From Phytomonospora endophytica (GTDB lineage Bacteria; Actinomycetota; Actinomycetes; Mycobacteriales; Micromonosporaceae), in assembly GCF_014202425.1 (NCBI RefSeq), contig NZ_JACHGT010000003.1, positions 62,001-126,000 on the forward strand: DNA of 64,000 nt, given 5' to 3'. The notes beneath the pieces were generated by a model that saw nothing but the letters and a program-made list of their open reading frames with translations, searched no databases and was not told where the DNA came from. Made by a program: the position numbers and the translations under genes. Below, piece after piece: positions 61,835-64,000 of this stretch. Position 1 is the stretch's first letter; every line of letters starts with the position of its first letter.

Positions 61835-62497
61835 ATGACAGAGGCCGGCGAGTCCTTGGCGAACCCACCCCCGATCGGTAAGGTCAGCATGCGGCAGAAA
61901 CGCTCAGTCCAGCGGCGCCTGGACATTCTGCGGGCCGCCATGGGCATCTTCGGTCGGCGTGGTTACCAGCGCGGCTCCCTCATCGAGATCGCCGAGGTGG
62001 TCGGGATGACCCACGCGGGGATCCTGCACCACTTCGGCTCGAAGGACGAGCTGCTCATCGAGGTGCTGCGCTACCGCGACCAGGCCGACTTCGAGGAACT
62101 CGACGTCGACCACCTGCCGGAGGGCCTCGGGCTCTTCGCGCACCTGGTGCGGACCGCGCGGCTCAACGCGACCCGTCCCGGGATCGTCCAGTCCTACGCG
62201 GTGCTGTCGGCCGAGTCGGTGACCGACGACCACCCGGCACAGGAATGGTTCCGGGCCCGCTTCGCGGGACTGCGGGTGATACTGGCCGACGCCCTGCGCG
62301 AGGTCTGCGAAGCCGGCACCATGCCCGACGAGGAGGAGATCCGGGCCGCCGCCTCGGTGATCATCGGGCTCATGGACGGCCTCCAGATCCAGTGGCTGCT
62401 CGACCAGAACTCCGTCGACCTGGCCTACACGACCGCGCTGGGAATCAACGCGGTCCTCGCGTCGCTGACCGGGGGAGCGGTGACCAAGGTGGAGTGA
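61835..62497 (+). CDS. TetR-family regulator of the glycoside operon
   Basis: A 220-residue regulator. The helix-turn-helix is at about residues 27-73 (RRLDILRAAMGIFGRRGYQRGSLIEIAEVVGMTHAGILHHFGSKDELL), and the C-terminal ligand domain is helical (about 90-215). It lies 52 bases after the last transporter gene and carries in its promoter the same palindrome as the GH3 gene. Repression of the whole operon until a sugar or glycoside binds is the simplest reading. TetR regulators are less usual than LacI ones for sugar operons. ATG 61835. Confidence 0.88.
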   Translation: MTEAGESLANPPPIGKVSMRQKRSVQRRLDILRAAMGIFGRRGYQRGSLIEIAEVVGMTHAGILHHFGSKDELLIEVLRYRDQADFEELDVDHLPEGLGLFAHLVRTARLNATRPGIVQSYAVLSAESVTDDHPAQEWFRARFAGLRVILADALREVCEAGTMPDEEEIRAAASVIIGLMDGLQIQWLLDQNSVDLAYTTALGINAVLASLTGGAVTKVE

Positions 62498-62520
62498 CGC
62501 GGCCGTGATGGCGCGTGGAT

Positions 62521-62536
62521 GCCGGACATGTCCGGC
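62521..62536. terminator. Perfect palindrome after the TetR gene
   Basis: GCCGGACATGTCCGGC is a perfect 16-base palindrome, 24 bases after the TetR stop. It may be a short terminator stem or a binding site; there is no loop, so the terminator reading is weak. Confidence 0.35.
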
Positions 62537-62581
62537 GCCCGCGCTCCACTGTGATCCACATCCTCTTGCCGCCCATCCAAT

Positions 62582-62613
62582 GGTAAGGAATGCTTCCCGA
62601 AGAGCTCCTTACC
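62582..62613. promoter_or_regulatory. Inverted repeat upstream of the MFS gene
   Basis: GGTAAGGA and its complement TCCTTACC are separated by 16 bases and end 17 bases before the MFS start at 62630. They could be an operator; no cognate regulator is evident other than the TetR gene just upstream. Confidence 0.4.
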
Positions 62614-62629
62614 CTCGGAAGGAACGGCC

Positions 62630-63868
62630 GTGGTCGCCCTCGCCCCTCCCCGGACCTCCAGCGCCCTCTGGACCCGAAACTTCAGCCTCTACTTCACGGC
62701 CCGCTCCGTCGCCCTCCTCGGTGACGGGATGCTCCCGGTCGCCGTCGCGCTCGCCGTCGGCGGCGCCGGCTTCGGCCCCACCGGCGTCGGACTCGTGCTC
62801 GCCGCCTTCATGGTCCCCTTCGCGCTGCTGATCCTGTTCGGTGGCGTCTTCGCCGACCGCTTCACGGCCCGCCGGATGATGATCGGTGCCGATCTGGTCC
62901 GGGTCGCCACGCAGTCCGTCGTCGCCGTGGCACTCTTCGCGGGCGAGCCCTCGCTGTGGCTGCTCGTCGCCATGTCGGCGATCGCCGGCGCGGCGGCGGC
63001 GATGTTCCAGCCGGGCGTCAACGGCATGGTCCGCCGGGTCGCCGCCGATCCTCAGCGCGCCAACGGAACCCTCCGCGTCGCCGACGCCATCGCCCAGCTC
63101 GCCGGGCCGGCGCTCTCGGCGATCCTCGTCGCCGCGATCAACGCCGGAGTCGTCTACGCCGTCAACGCCGCCACCTTCGCGGTGAGCGCGGTGTGCCTGC
63201 TCGCCCTGCGCCTCGGCGCGGAGCCGGTCGTGGAGAAGGGCACGTCGATGCTGCGCAAGCTGCGCGAAGGGTGGTTCGAGTTCTCCTCGCGCACCTGGAT
63301 GTGGGGTGTGATCGCGATCTTCTCCAGCATGGCGATGCTGACCTTCGCACCGCTGTACCCGCTCGGGTCGGCGCTGGTGACCGAGCGGCTCGGGCCGACC
63401 GCCTACGGCTGGGTCATGTCGGCGATGGGCGCCGGAACGATCCTGGGCGGGCTCATCGCCATCCGCCTTAAGCCGGTGCGCATGCTGCGGGCGGGAGCGG
63501 TCGCGCTCATCGGTTTCGCGCTGATGCCACTGGGCTACGCCGTCCACGCGCCCTTCGCCGGCCTGATCGCCCTGCACGTCCTGGGCGGCGCGTCCTGGGC
63601 GTTCTGGTCGGTCATGTGGTCGACGAGCGTGCAGACCCAGGTGGCGCCGGAGGTCCTCAACCGGGTGACGGCCTACGAGGTCGCCGGCTCGGTCGGCTCG
63701 ATCCCGATCGGGCAGGCGCTCGCCGGGCCGATGGCGGCGCTCGTCGGTGCCGAGGTCGTCATGGGCTTCGGGAGCGCGGTGGGCCTGGCCTGCTGCCTGG
63801 CACTGCTGGCCGTCCCGGCGATTCGCGGCCTGCGCAGGGCCGGTCTCGCCGAGCACGCGAAAGCCTGA
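62630..63868 (+). CDS. MFS exporter (EntS-like)
   Basis: A 412-residue transporter of the MFS_3/EntS-like group with twelve membrane segments. It has LWTRNFSLYFTARSVALLGDGMLPVAVALAV at the start, FGGVFADRFTARRMMIGADLVR as loop 2-3 and FQPGVNGMVRRVAADPQRANGTLRVADAIAQLAGPAL in the middle, which is characteristic of this group. Members export siderophores or drugs. GTG start at 62630 with GGAAGGAAC upstream. It ends 4 bases before the stop of a convergent gene at the window edge. Confidence 0.87.
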   Translation: MVALAPPRTSSALWTRNFSLYFTARSVALLGDGMLPVAVALAVGGAGFGPTGVGLVLAAFMVPFALLILFGGVFADRFTARRMMIGADLVRVATQSVVAVALFAGEPSLWLLVAMSAIAGAAAAMFQPGVNGMVRRVAADPQRANGTLRVADAIAQLAGPALSAILVAAINAGVVYAVNAATFAVSAVCLLALRLGAEPVVEKGTSMLRKLREGWFEFSSRTWMWGVIAIFSSMAMLTFAPLYPLGSALVTERLGPTAYGWVMSAMGAGTILGGLIAIRLKPVRMLRAGAVALIGFALMPLGYAVHAPFAGLIALHVLGGASWAFWSVMWSTSVQTQVAPEVLNRVTAYEVAGSVGSIPIGQALAGPMAALVGAEVVMGFGSAVGLACCLALLAVPAIRGLRRAGLAEHAKA

Positions 63869-63872
63869 GCGC

Positions 63873-64000
63873 CTAGGCCTGGAAGCGTTTCGGCTCGTCG
63901 ACCCAGCCCGCTACGAGCGCGAGACCGGTCGGCCGGTGAACGGCGACGTACCCGAAAGGCCTGGTGAAGTCGACGGACACGACCTTGCGGTCGGCGCCCT
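63873..64000 (-). CDS. Serpin-family protein, C-terminal fragment
   Basis: Only the last 42 codons are inside the window, and the gene continues to the right. The end, VDFTRPFGYVAVHRPTGLAL followed by VAGWVDEPKRFQA, matches the serpin C-terminal signature (FxxDRPFxxxIxxxxTGxxLFxGxVxxP). Serpins are suicide inhibitors of serine or cysteine proteases. The reactive-centre loop would lie about 15-20 residues before the visible part, so the target protease cannot be guessed. Convergent with the MFS gene. Confidence 0.65.
   Translation of the reverse strand, partial: GADRKVVSVDFTRPFGYVAVHRPTGLALVAGWVDEPKRFQA

Overview
This window is GC-rich, densely packed DNA. Several features place it in the Actinomycetota: GTG and TTG starts, near-exclusive G/C in third codon positions, a ClgR-PspA-PspM envelope-stress locus, a mycothiol-dependent isomerase-type protein, a stand-alone LigD-type polymerase and a SapB-type lanthipeptide locus. 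A filamentous genus such as Stackebrandtia or Glycomyces would fit, but the sequence alone does not prove it. No rRNA, tRNA, CRISPR array, transposase or capsid/terminase gene was seen.

Layout. (1) 1-14250: the 3' half of an extracellular contractile injection system (eCIS), all on + and mostly translationally coupled: tape-measure C-terminus, tube/baseplate adaptor, LysM protein, gpD-like hub, separate OB-fold spike, unknown, gp25, baseplate J, a gpI-like protein carrying a beta-propeller, unknown, a second propeller protein, and a terminal von Willebrand A protein. Sheath, tube and ATPase genes, if present, lie to the left of the window. A strong bidirectional hairpin closes the block. (2) 14476-15429: LigD-type primase-polymerase. 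(3) 15430-22773: a class III lanthipeptide cluster of the ram/amf type: atypical orphan regulator with a TTA codon, heterodimeric ABC exporter, a previously unmarked 49-residue precursor with three SxxSxxxC core motifs, and the LanKC synthetase. (4) 22936-32331: mixed stress and resistance genes: HEAT protein, Hrp1-like CBS protein, NUDIX, drug ABC exporter with TetR and a clear operator, DHA2 exporter with a C-terminal winged-helix-like tail, GNAT, EF-hand protein, small membrane proteins.

(5) 32396-40787: core functions: FtsK translocase, a tandem-repeat intergenic block, GNAT, RimO, PgsA-like synthase, CinA/PncC, ClgR, PspA and PspM-like protein. (6) 40784-52859: DUF62 SAM hydrolase, phosphotransferase-like protein, GAF histidine kinase and regulator, SDR plus QueA-like protein, a Clp_N/HTH pair facing an AraC-DinB protein across two palindromic operators, FAD reductase, sensor-domain membrane protein, MarR with MFS exporter, DUF402 protein. 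(7) 53178-62497: a sugar- or glycoside-utilisation operon: GH3 glycosidase, solute-binding lipoprotein, two ATPases, two permeases and a TetR regulator. Identical palindromes precede the first gene and the regulator, so the regulator probably controls the block. (8) 62630-64000: an MFS exporter and the C-terminal end of a serpin gene running out of the window.

The most interesting signals are the three-motif lanthipeptide precursor, the vWA/propeller equipment at the end of the eCIS locus, the bracketing TetR operators, the duplicated permease tail that forms a small ORF, and the paired operators of the Clp_N/HTH module.
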